From Climacium dendroides (lineage: Eukaryota > Streptophyta > Bryopsida > Hypnales > Climaciaceae): a stretch of DNA of 64,000 nucleotides. Location of the stretch: assembly GCA_950106755.1 (NCBI GenBank), contig OX467091.1:13905538-13969537 (forward strand). Direction: 5' to 3'. The translations under genes and the position numbers were made by a program. Below, in pieces: positions 50,931-61,909 of the stretch; the first letter of the stretch is position 1; each line of letters opens with the position of its first letter. Below the pieces are notes generated by a model. It did not search any database and was not told the DNA's origin. It was given only the letters and a program-made list of their open reading frames with translations.

Positions 50931-51335
50931 CGACCAAGGAACTCTCAGTATGTCAGACTGACTGATGAATGGAGTAGAAGTGGAGAATTTATGGAGAATC
51001 GACGTAGGAAAAACCATTCATATTGCAAGAGGATGAAGTGTCTCACACCACCCTTGTTTCGCTTTCAGTACAAATTGAATCTCGAGTCCATTCCATTTCT
51101 GCATATAAGTTATGGAACTCAACCTCTTCTTGATTCTTCCACAATGCTTGCAAAGCTCTACCTTGAAGAAACAGCCGATAATAACTTAATTTATGGACTC
51201 CAGAGCTGGCCATGATCGAGACATCACTGACAGTAAAAGAAAGAAATTTCTAGGACAACTTCCAAGAGCACAATTCTACAGACTGAGTACGAAACAAGCT
51301 ACTGGATCAGTCCTACCATTTGCGATTTGTGAAAC

Positions 51336-54300
51336 ATGGATCTCGCGTGGACACAAGCTCCTGCAATTGAGCTCTTCGTTGCACTGGTTGCTGCAGCTTT
51401 CGCTTCGATTCTGCTGATTTACTACTACGCTGAAGCCAGGAGGCGGAAGCACTTGCCCCCTGGACCGTGGCCATGGCCAGTCGTCGGAAACTTTCCTGCT
51501 TTGGGTGACCTGCCTCACAGATCGCTGGAGAAACTGGCTGCCAAGTATGGAGGTCTCATGTATCTTCGCTTAGGTTCGACTCTCTCTGAGTTCCTGCACT
51601 CTCTTGAATTCTTCGAGCATGAACATTTGATCCTCCGTGTTATGGTTGATACAATCATGGGAGATCACGGTGTTGAGATTTCAGTGAAGCTGACATTGAG
51701 TTTTGATTGCCAGACTTTAACCTCAAAGTTTACCACGCTGGTCGTAGTTCACAGAGCTCTTACGACTTGAATGTCGTAGGTTTGGGATTATGGAACATGC
51801 CATTTAACAAGTATGAACAGAGCAGAACGTGTATGCACAGTTCATGATTGGATTGGAGGACGTGCCTCTGTTTTGCAGTAAAGCAAGAATAGACCTGTAT
51901 GGCGGCGTAGTGGAACAACCAAGTCATCAGGAATTCAATTGAAATGCTTTTCCAAAGGAATTTTAACTGAACGAAATCTAGTTTGACTATGTACCAGGAT
52001 CCAAGCCCTGCATCGTGATATCCACGGCTGCCGTTGCCAAGGAGTTCTACAAAACCAATGACGCCAGCTTCGGCTCCCGGCCCAAGCGGCTGGCCTGGAC
52101 CGTGTGGAACAACGACGACGAGAATTACCGAGTGCTCTCCATCACTTCCAACCTGCCCTACTGGCGTCGCCTGCGGAGGTTCTTCAACGCCGAGCTCTTC
52201 TCTCCGAAGCGCCATGCGTCCCAGAGAGAAATTCGGGCCGAGGAGATTCTGCACATGATGAAACTGCTGATGGAGGATTGCAAGAAAGGGGACCCCGTGG
52301 ACATCAAAGCCTGGCTCTATGGGGTCACGTCCAACACGATGACGCGCATCACTGCTGGCAAGAGGTACTAACACCATCATCGGTGATCAGAAGTCTGGAA
52401 AATATATGCACATGCAAACCGTTTCTGGAGAAGTTGGGAAATGCGAAAAGTGTAGAATTGATCTGTTCGTTCTATACCCATAGTAGATTCGATTTCATCT
52501 TGAAAATGATCTTTAAATCCTCAAACCATATAGCAGTTAGTTTCTAAATACCAATTATTTCATGACCGAGAGAATCATACCAAGAAATCTATGCATGTCG
52601 AAACTCGTCCGCAATGGTGTGATTGCTTTCGATTTTCTGGAAACTGTCTGTCTCCACAGCTAGCTAGTCCGTGTGACCGTACATGACAAAGTTATTATGC
52701 TATTTTGATTTCTTCTAGTATTCTGTATCATAAATCTATCATTCCAAAACAAGAAGGTTATTTCACTTCCTCGTGTGTTCAACTCAACAATTACATTCCC
52801 TTGACTTCCCAGGAGACTTGCAAAACATTTTCCTCTACGTGCATGAGTTTCCAGGTTCCCATTCAAAATTTGAAGGCTTTAATTTGGTGGCTTTGGATAA
52901 AGCACGTTGTGATGACTTCGAATTGTTGCACCACCTGCGTGAGCAGATTTTAAACCAACCCATGAGCAATTTCTGCAATAATTTCCTTGTGTGACTTTAT
53001 GCAGATTCTACAGATCGTCCGAGGTCGGGGCTGAGAAGCAAAGAGAAGACTTGGTGAAGATGAACAGCACTCTCGCTGATATCGCCGGTGCGGTGGTCAT
53101 CAGTGACTTCGTGCCCTACTTGAGCTTCGTCAACCGACTGCAAGGACACGCCGCCAAGTTTGCCAAGATCCGAGACTTTGCTGCGAACCTTACAGAGAAG
53201 ATTTTCGACCTGGAGGGTCACCGACAGCAGTTGAAAGAACGGGGAGACGACCCCAGCTATGTCCGGGACTTGGAAGATGTGCTGCTGGAGACTCCGCTGG
53301 ACGATGGAGAGTATCTTCCGGACAAGGACATACTCAAGGTGTTGCAGGTACATATATCGAGGTTTCCTGCTCACAGACCGATAAAACTTTCGCTCTCTTG
53401 GATGCAAAATATCACTGAGGGAACTACACCTAAACTCCGATTAAGGACTGATCCTATATGCAATTTCATTAAAATGGCGAAATTCCTCTACTTTGGCAAT
53501 TTTTATAGTTGAGAGTGGGCGGTCTGAAGTGTACAAATGTGTTAGATGTTTGAAATCTATACCATTCTTAAATGTTTGAAATCTACATTTTTGATAGATA
53601 TTATTTTTATAATTCAAATTGTGTGGTCTAAAATCTATAGTAGTCATAGATTTCTTAAATCTATAAAGGTTCAAGATTCTTGAAAACTATACCTATTCTA
53701 AATGTCACTTTTACAATTCAGATTGGGTGGTTTGAAAATGGCACATGAAATGTCACCATTTTAAATTCCCCATCTATTCTTAAATTGTTTAATTTCTGTT
53801 GCAAGCGTCTTGTTGAAAGTTGGGGGGGCAAAGATTCTCTTTTTATGCATTTCTAGATTTTGTATGAATAAATTATGAATGTTCAAAGTGCTAAAAATAG
53901 ATATGTTCAAATTTGACCCTAGGCTTTTATGATTGAAGGTATTGTATTTTAAGCAAGAGATTATAAGGGTCCTTTTTAGAGAAGGATCACAATTGGGTGT
54001 AGTTATCTTAGTGGGAATGAACATAGTCAATTCAAAGTAGTAGAATGAAAACAAGAGGTCCCACAACTAATCTAATTGACTATAATTTTTTTTAAATGCT
54101 TAGACAAGTGTTGATTTATATTTCAAGACATGCATCTTGAAAGTACCATTGTCATAGAATATTGCAAATTTAATGAAATTGGCATTTAGGCATCATGTAC
54201 TATAACTATAGGGTCCATGGTGAACAAACTTTCATTTAGGCCAATCTCAAAAATGAAATTGTCTAGAGTTCCTTTTCTCTTTATGCCATAAAGGTTTTGC

Positions 54301-55003
54301 CACTTTACATCTTGTCCAGTTTTGGAGTCCATCTTTGCTTATTTTTCTAATCACGTTAACTTGCCTCTATATATTGTAGGACCTTTTGAATGCAGGCACT
54401 GCAGCCACCTCCACTGTGATTGAATGGGCAATGGCAGAGCTCATTCTCCATCCCTCTATCCTCCATCGTGCCCAATTTGAGCTCTCCTCCCACATCCCTT
54501 CTTCCTCCCCTCGCCTCGTTCTCGAATCTGACCTCCCCCACCTTCCTTTCCTTGCTGCCATCATTAAAGAAACCTTTCGCATGCACCCTCCAGTCCCCCT
54601 TTTCCTCCCCCATGAATCTCACACCGCCACTACTTTCCTCGGCTACCACTTCCCCCCTAGGACCTTGTTGTTTATAAATGCATTTGCAATTCATAGGGAT
54701 AAGAATATATATGTGAACCCGGAAGAGTTTGATCCGGTAAGGTTTGTAGGAAGTGAGGTGAGTCAATTGAGTGGGAATGAAGGATATGAGTTGTTGCCAT
54801 TTGGAAAGGGGAGGAAGATGTGTCCAGCTTATAATTTGGGGAATACGGTGGCAACCTTAATGTTGGGGAACTTATTGCATTGCTTGGATTGGGAAGTGCT
54901 GGAGATAAAGGGGAAGGTGGATATGACAGAGGTGAACGGTTTGTCGGTGGGGATGAAGGTGCCATTATGCTTGCGTGCGAAGTCCAAGTTTAAATTGTCA
55001 TGA
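51336..55003 (+). CDS. Cytochrome P450, CYP71-clan-like, four exons
   Basis: Exons 51336-51573, 51998-52364, 53005-53347 and 54380-55003 join in frame to 523 residues, the usual length for a plant microsomal P450. All three introns are GT-AG. An N-terminal hydrophobic anchor (residues about 9-29) is followed by the proline-rich hinge [20 protein letters not shown] helix-C motif lies in exon 2. The K-helix ExxR is KETFRMHP, then PEEFDPVRF, and the heme-binding loop [14 protein letters not shown] supplies the cysteine ligand. P450s of this clan are ER-bound monooxygenases using electrons from cytochrome P450 reductase, commonly in phenolic, terpenoid or other specialised metabolism; the substrate cannot be told. 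Two oddities are visible: the I-helix reads AGTAATST, lacking the usual acidic residue and threonine of AGxDTT/S, and the heme loop has Ala where Gly normally follows Cys-Pro. Most CYP71-clan genes of seed plants have a single intron, so three are notable. Intron 3 carries a MITE. Confidence 0.93.
53460..53771. mobile_element. MITE inside P450 intron 3
   Basis: The left end GCAATTTCATTAAAATGGCGA and the right end (AAAATGGCACATGAAATGTC...AAATTCCCC) match the termini of the intact element at 63289-63598. The inside shares the TTTGAAATCTA and CGGTCTGAA-type blocks. It is more diverged than the 63-kb copy and does not disturb the splice sites. Confidence 0.75.
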
Positions 55004-55009
55004 GGTGGT

Positions 55010-57691
55010 AGGGTGGGCTTAAACAAACTCTACTCTAAATTAGGCCTTGTCAACACTCAAACTTCTTGGATACAATCTTTTCTTCAATGATGGCATGGTC
55101 TATATCCTATGCATTTACCATTAATAGTAAAATTTCAACTCCATGATCATGGACCTATGATTATGAGAACATGGCTAGTGCACAATGCATTGAAGTTGTT
55201 ACACTGGCGAGTTCTAGTTTTAATCCAACCTAGAACTCCATTTTTTTCCCTTGTCATTGAACTTGTGAGCCTTAGTTTTGGTCTACGTACCAAAAGACCA
55301 AATAAGGATACAAAGGTGTTAATGGCACATTCTAAAGAATGAACTAAGATAAGTGAAGGAAAAAATAGGGGTGCAGAGTGAGTTGCATGCGCAGAGGGTA
55401 CATTACATGAGGGCATTTTCAAAGTTGTTTTCACTTGTTGAATTTCTTTGTTATGCAAGGTTTAGGGTTTAGGACTTTGGTCGTACTAACAAAACTTCTT
55501 TAGTGCAACTTCATCCTAGCTCTTTATTAAGTACTATTCCATGTTCTTCCACAATTTGCAAAGTTAAAAAAAGTTAAACATTAAAAGACAACATTGCAAA
55601 AGAAACTACCAAAATCAATCCTCACTCCTAAAAAGGGGAACTACGGTTATACAAGGGGTTCTTGGTCCCTTTTTGACATCTCTTGGTAGCAAATTTGTTA
55701 TCCTTCAATTGGCGCAAATTTGTAATTGTTCAAATAAGAAGATTGTGAAAAGGTTAAACTGCACTTTAAATTCATTCTATATAGATTCATCCATATTTAA
55801 TGATTTGCCTCTAAAATGATGCCTACCAACTATCATATGGGACAAGTTCACAAAACCAACAATCAATGAATTTCTTTGATTAGTTGAGCGCATTGGTTAT
55901 TTACTTGCAAAACTTTGAGCTCTATGAATGTTTCATTTTGCAAGGCTTCTATTTTGGCTAGAAGCCAAGCAAAAGAATTCACTCTAAATTGTTTAATTTG
56001 GGCACCGGAATAATGGCAATGGATAGTTTCTGACTGCTCTTGCACATAGTACTGGTAGAATTTGGTGTACTGAAACTATTGCTTTGTTTAAGTGCTCTGC
56101 GGTCAATTCATTTCATTTACAATTGCTTTTAGACTTGATGAAGGAAAAGAAGACAATTCTAAACTTCTCGCAAAGAGTAGGCAGTATCTTTCACCTTGAA
56201 CATGCACTCATAAAAATGCAACAAAGATGCCAAGTCATCAGCAAGACACAAACTAGCAAAGGAAATTGTGGAATAGAGATTTGTTATAGAGTACTCCATA
56301 TTATTTATAGCATTATAGTAGAGGATACTAAAATCGTTAAGGACCTCATCTTGTCTCCTTATAATGACTCCTATTACAAGTAGCAACTCACCTATTCCAT
56401 TACATGCACGTGATTGACCTTTAGTTAACAAGTTGAGAATAAACACAACTTGCTTAAACATCCATGAACACTGATTTTTGAATGGAAATGGGATTGTCTA
56501 CTGTAATTTAATTGTGGTCTACAATCTACCACTTCGACTAATTGCATAAGAAATATTCAACATAGAAGAGTGAAAAAACAATTTCATTTCTAGAGTTTGA
56601 CTCATGCAGTACTCAAAGTGAGCTCTATTGAGTGATCTCCCAATGAAAGTTCACCCCTATATAATAAATGGTGAAAATGCACCAAATAGTATCCCCATCT
56701 CTAGATTGAATTACCTTGAATATTTGCATGACCATCATTGCAAATTGCCCTACAAAAATTGGTGACAAACTTACTCATGCTGACAATGCTTTCCTCCCAT
56801 TGCATGAAAGACCTTATCATTATTCTCAAGTATAGAAATCTAGAGTTGGGAGCAACACCCTTGGCATCCATTGAAGTAGTGTACTCATAAAGTAACACTT
56901 TAAGGGCTATTTGGTCTTTTTGATGGATTTCAAATGTCCAAAAATATTTTCCCTTATTTTTCCCTTTAAGGAAACTTGATGGTTTCATATTTTTTGGAGT
57001 ATTGATGAATTAGTTATGAATTTCCAAAGAATTTTGAGGTGGATATCTATTCTTAATCCTAGGCCTTGCAAAACCCACACACGCGCAGTTTGAAAAAAAA
57101 GACATGGCTTGACCCAAAATAAGAATTGGAGCATTCAAAAAGTAATACACAAGGTTTCTAAATGCAACCCTTACTAAGCCTAAACGGACCTTAAATTCTT
57201 TTAACATTTGTAAGAAGGCAATTAGGCAACCAATTTTCATTTAATAAAATTAAGTGGACATACCTTGGCTTTGAAATGGACCCTCCTTGGCTCTAATTCC
57301 ATCCATTGGTGAAGTATGAACCAATATGTGACAAATTTCATTATACTCTCACATTGTTGGCAATCCATTTTAGAACCACTTACTATTCATTTTCAAGCTT
57401 TATAGAGGAATTGTTTGAAGATTAGGGGGCAATAAAAGCCCACTGCTATATCCCACTCCTTTTGATTTGTCTTGCTGTTATAAATGCCCTTCATTTTATC
57501 CCGATGTAGCATTATAACTGTAACAACACTCAACATTTTCTTTGTAGCAACAATATCCTTTGTCTCCCCCCTTCCCACGCTTCAAACCTGTGCAGAACCA
57601 TGGTCTCTTTTGATCCACAGATTTTGACCTAAATTGTTTGTTTCTCAACGATGGTGAGGGATGAAGAAGAACAACTCCCTTGTACATGCCA
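55010..57691. other. 3' flank of the P450 and spacer
   Basis: Several short frames on both strands (for example 56084-56383 +, 56159-56461 -, 56701-56988 -) lack recognisable motifs. The 3' UTR of the P450 should lie in the first few hundred bases. Confidence 0.35.
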
Positions 57692-58064
57692 TTAAGGTAG
57701 AACTACCCATTACCATACAAATTTGCTATCTAGGTACTTTGGAGAAGCTATTTATGAGCTCTCATATTTTTCAGAGATTGAATTGTTTGAGAGAAGTCAA
57801 TTGAAAAAAAAATAAAGACATTCTGACAAGAATTGAATTTTTTGTGATTTTTCAAAGCTGAAATGTAAAACTGTGAGTAGACCCTTGGTAAAGCATGACC
57901 AAACCATTGTTGAAGCGTGAGCTGATGTGTCCGCTCCCAGTGCATTGCCATCATGATCATAGATGAGTAAAATTGTGGTAATAAGATGGGCCAGTGACAG
58001 AAATGGAAGGAACCTGTAGGTGGGGGAATTGGGTAAATGGTGGTAATGGGTAGTTCTACCTTAA
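57692..58064. mobile_element. TTAA-flanked MITE with GGTAGAAC ends
   Basis: Inverted ends TTAAGGTAGAACTACCCATT at 57692 and the same string inverted at 58064 are identical for over 20 bp. The element is 373 bp and non-coding. A related element begins 39 bases further right. Confidence 0.75.
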
Positions 58065-58102
58065 CTCTCTTCAGAATATGCGGACATGCACTCTCAAAGT
58101 AC

Positions 58103-58571
58103 ATAAGGTAAACCAGTCCATTGTGGTCAGAAAGAGGAGTTTGACATCATCTTGTTGCTGAAATTTTTCAATTTTTTCCCCACATTAGTACAAGTGTGAG
58201 AAACAGCAAGTGCAATTGAAATTAAGTTTTTTTTGACAAAATATGAATTCGCTAGGAATTTTTGAAGCATTGAGCCCCAAAGAGTCTGTAGACTACCTTA
58301 AGACCAACAAAATCTGAATCTGTAATGCTCATCTCACTGCCTAATGCAACCAAAATATTTTCTATTACAAAAGGCCAAAAAAGTCAATTTTTACAATGGA
58401 CTTGACACTGAAAACTTAGAAGTTCCTAATGAGGTCAGTGTTCACTCCATTGCTGTCATGTAAGACATACATTGTTGCCCACATCCCACATCCTGAAAAA
58501 AACCCCACAATGGGTAATTTCTTAGGCGACCGCAATGGGTCATTTGACCACAATGGGCTGTCTTACCTTAA
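58103..58571. mobile_element. Second GGTARRAC-type MITE
   Basis: The left end ATAAGGTAAACCAGTCCATT and the right end, inverted, TTAAGGTAAGACAGCCCATT both continue GTGGTCA. It is 469 bp. The left flank reads ATAA, the right TTAA. Confidence 0.7.
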
Positions 58572-58856
58572 CACAATATTCAATAATAAAATCGACAACC
58601 ATCCATTTTCCAAAAACACAACAGATCTACATTCACCTTTTCTCTAGTTGCATAATCATTCCAATTGTATTGATAATTTTCTGTTTAACAAAAATTCCCT
58701 TACCTTTGTAAATGCTCTTCAGAAATGAGACCTCTTTGTTCTAGCAATGTGATTACTCACTCATAAATCGGAGCCAACACAGGCCTCCGGCATGGTCCTA
58801 GTATGGCCCCCCTTGGCATACAGACCCCAGTTCTCTGCTCACCCGGCCTCCAAATG

Positions 58857-58897
58857 AAGTCTCCTACACAGTGTTTTTCAAACACTGTGGGAGACTT
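58857..58897. repeat. Perfect-stem hairpin inside the Merlin left arm
   Basis: AGTCTCC...ACAGTGTTT pairs with AAACACTGTGGGAGACT across a 3-base loop, with a 2-base bulge. It lies just inside the left inverted repeat. Confidence 0.7.
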
Positions 58898-58954
58898 GTA
58901 GAATTTTCTTTGCATAGTAGGGTTTACAAAATGGAGCCAATTCTCAGCTCTTCA

Positions 58955-59377
58955 ATTGAAAGAGGAAATGTAGCATCCATGTTTCGGGTTACAGTTCTTG
59001 ATAGAAACAAAGAAACCCTTACAAACCTACTATGAAACTATGTCAAGAGAGGCACAACAATCATAAGTGATTGTTGGAGGGCATATGACACTATTTGGTT
59101 GAATCAACTAAGCTATGAGCATCTCATAATGAATCACTCATGGTTCTTCAAAGATCCTATGAATGGAGCTCATACAAATTTTATAGAAAGAACTTGGATG
59201 CATGTCAAGAAATCTTTGACGTCTAGCACACCCAAATACCTTCTAGAAACCTACATGAGTGAGTTTATGTAAAAGAAGAAGTTTGTAAATGGAAGAAGTA
59301 GAGATGCTTTCTTGACATTTTGTGAGCATGTTACTCAATACCACCTTGATGTAGTTCCTGTGGAGGAGGAGAACTAG
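58955..59377 (+). pseudogene. Merlin/ISXO2-like DDE transposase remnant
   Basis: One frame reads 141 codons with only two internal stops (TGA at 59033, TAA at 59270). It carries the family's signature order: IERGN, then GTTIISDCWRAYD around the second catalytic Asp, then NHSWFFKDP, GAHTNFIERTW around the third catalytic site, and a SEFM plus DAFLTF C-terminal block. These match the IS1595/ISXO2-type transposase domain used by eukaryotic Merlin transposons, which cut and paste DNA. The N-terminal part, including the first Asp, is missing or out of frame. The copy is inactive. Confidence 0.85.
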
Positions 59378-59527
59378 TAATGAAAACTTGATTCCTCTCA
59401 AGTCTCTCCCCAAGTCTCTTTTTGTTGGTAGTTTTACTAATTACATATTAGTAAGTTACTACCCATCCAAATGTGAAGGGTTCACGATTTGTAGGCCGGG
59501 GCCCTCATACTAGGACCGTGCCCAGGC

Positions 59528-60276
59528 TTTTCTTTATAATTGGCATTTCCAAAATGGTCTTGCATATATCACATCATTGAAGGAGCTATGTAATTGATCT
59601 AAATGATTATAATTGCAACAATAACAACAATAGCCATGATTCTTTTTCATAAAATTGTCCGTCATTGCTCTTCAGAGTCATACCTTTGATTCTTGTCGTA
59701 CTAGGCATGGAGGGCAACTTGGCATTGCCCAAGTGGGCTTCTTTCCACTATTGCTTCTCTGATTTCTATTACATTTGTTTGCATAGCTTCTCACATGCTT
59801 TCTTTGGGTTGCCAAGAACGCAAGGGATGACTAGGTCAAGAAATAAAAATTTGAGGGCATGTTGTTTGGACACAATGTTTTGAGAGCATTTGGAATTAGG
59901 GCAAGCTCAATTTGATTGTGGTGCGTGGTTTAGGTTTAAGGGTTGAGTTTATTTTCTTACTCACTAAAGGTTTTTTTATAATGTTTCACTAATTTTAGAT
60001 AGCACCTCCCATCATAGGAATATGTGGAGGTAGTTGCAGATAGGGATGTAGTAAGTTTAGATGCTCTATTGGATGAAATCAACAAGGAATGGAACTTCCC
60101 TTCTCTAAGTTGTATTATACTTCAATTGATTTTGATGAGTTGGTAAATCTTCTTTTGTAGTTCTCCACAAATTTATGGACTATATACTATTAGTGACAAT
60201 GAGGTAGAAATGACATTTAACTATGTATTAGGTGATAGAATCCTATACCTTCACTAAGTTTGTGGAAGTCCATAGT
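59528..60276. other. Spacer
   Basis: A 72-codon frame at 59665-59883 is not recognisable. No bounded element seen. Confidence 0.4.
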
Positions 60277-61909
60277 TTAATCCCTAAAGGACAAAGGTCA
60301 TTTTTTTTGTGAAAAACCACTCAAAACTGCCTCTACTGTTGCGCTCATCAAAACTTTCAAGAATTTTTTTTTTGTAAATCCAACCGTAGGATCTTCAACT
60401 AGACTTGTAGAAGAGTAAGTGGTGAAAAATTCGTGACATTTGACCATATGGATTGAAAGATATAAACATTTGAAGGGAACGTTTTGTTCTTTTTCCACTG
60501 TGCCCGACAATTTCAGATGCCTTTAACCATTGATTGTGGAAAATTTTTGCACTATGGATTTTGAATTTAAAATTTTAACATATTGAGAATGATGTTAGTG
60601 CTCGGGGAGGACACTGTCCACGTTTTAGCAACCCACGTGCGGCGAAAAAAGTAATACATGTAATACATCTTAAAATTTAATTTAAAAAAAAAATTATGGA
60701 TAGATTTTACTACTTTAAAAGTTTATGTTTTGAATTATTGGTATTTTTTATGCTAATAGTAATTAGTTATAATTTTTTTAAGAAAAAAGATACACCATAA
60801 AGCTGAAAATAACTTTCATACCTCTATATTATATAAGAAAAAATATTTGAAAAATGAAAAAGAAATTCTATAGAATAACTTTCTATTGAAAGTTTATTTT
60901 GGTTGAATATTGATGCAATAGTCATCTTCATGTGAGCTTTATAAATATTTTAGTTGGAGAACATGCCATTTTAGTTCATTTTTCAACCCTTTTTAGACAA
61001 TATATCTTATGTTATTTGGAATTGAAATTTTTGTCAATAGAAACCTTTAGTCATTTCTAACAAAGCTCAAAACTTTAGGATGAAATTATAGTTTATTCAA
61101 AAGTAAATAGGGGGTCAAAAAATCACTTCTCCACACGTGGGTATGTCAAATGTAGTGAGAGTGTCCTCCCCGTGTGTTAGTGACATCTCCAAAAAATTTC
61201 AAGCCAAAAAAAGGTGTATAGGACATTCAAATAAATCTTGCAATGCAACAATGCCCAAAAGTTCACAATGCCCAATGTAAATTTTCGAACACATTTTCTA
61301 CCACATAATTTTGAAATTTTGAAATCCAAACGGTGGATGTAAAGAGATACTAATGATTTACTAGGTCCAAACTTTTTTTTAAAAAGAAAACAACTCTCTA
61401 CTTCCTAGAGAATTTAGAAGGATTATGTGAATAATATGTAGGCTAAGGCTTTGGGCAACCATTGGAAAATGGTTTCTCCTATGTTCCCGTTCTGTTCCCC
61501 TCCTTTGGGAACTCTGACCTTGATCTCCTTCATCAACCTTTCCATCATGGCAGAAGGGCTTAGAGATGTGGAAACGACGACTGGAGGTCTCCCGACCAGG
61601 GGAGAGGGTCTTTTGCCTTCACTCGCTGCCTACCCTATTATTCACTAGTGTCCCCAAACCTCTGCCCCCTTCCCCAGTCAATGAAAAAGTAACTGCCCAA
61701 CCTGCCCCTCGAGTTTGATTTCACAAAAAAACAAACTATAACTTCTCCATACAATGTTGGATTGAAATAAAAATTATATATTCACGAAGCTCCTGCAAAA
61801 CTACATGTCCTCAAAAAGTTTCAAAAAAATGAAGTAAAATTTCAGCTCACCGGAACCTACCCAAACTCCAAATTGTCCCCCCAGGGGACAATAGTCCTTT
61901 AGGGATTCA
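60277..61909 (+). mobile_element. TTAA element carrying a nested 8-bp-TSD element
   Basis: The left end TTAATCCCTAAAGGAC and the right end, inverted, TGAATCCCTAAAGGAC are near-identical; the right TTAA has mutated to TTCA. Body blocks match the 26660-27601 element (CCAACCGTAGGATCTT, ATTGAAATAAAAATTATAT). A 9-bp hairpin stem ATTGTCCCC / GGGGACAAT lies at 61872-61892 beside the right end. A different element is inserted at 60601-61174, and the part at 61450-61700 is a GC-richer stretch absent from the sister copies. Confidence 0.75.
60601..61174. mobile_element. 574-bp element with 8-bp target duplication (hAT-like)
   Basis: TGTTAGTG is duplicated at 60593-60600 and 61175-61182. The ends CTCGGGGAGGACACTGTC and, inverted, CACGGGGAGGACACTCTC are strong inverted repeats. 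A GTG-containing ACGTG motif lies some 40 bp in from each end. An 8-bp duplication with short inverted repeats fits hAT; the AT-rich inside has no transposase. An older inverted relative is at 28740-29275. Confidence 0.8.

Larger units (their letters stand above)
58782..59527 (+). mobile_element. Decayed Merlin-type (IS1595/ISXO2-like) transposon
   Basis: Inverted ends share GGTCCTAGTATG flanked by GC-rich blocks: GGCATGGTCCTAGTATGGCC at the left, and inverted GGGCACGGTCCTAGTATGAG at the right. Between them lies the remnant of a transposase with the ISXO2-type DDE domain (58955-59377). A strong hairpin sits at 58857-58897. No target duplication of 8-9 bp remains visible. Confidence 0.75.

Noticed and set aside
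50579..51215. Two open frames upstream of the P450
   Set aside because: They overlap the probable promoter and 5' leader and show no protein family features.
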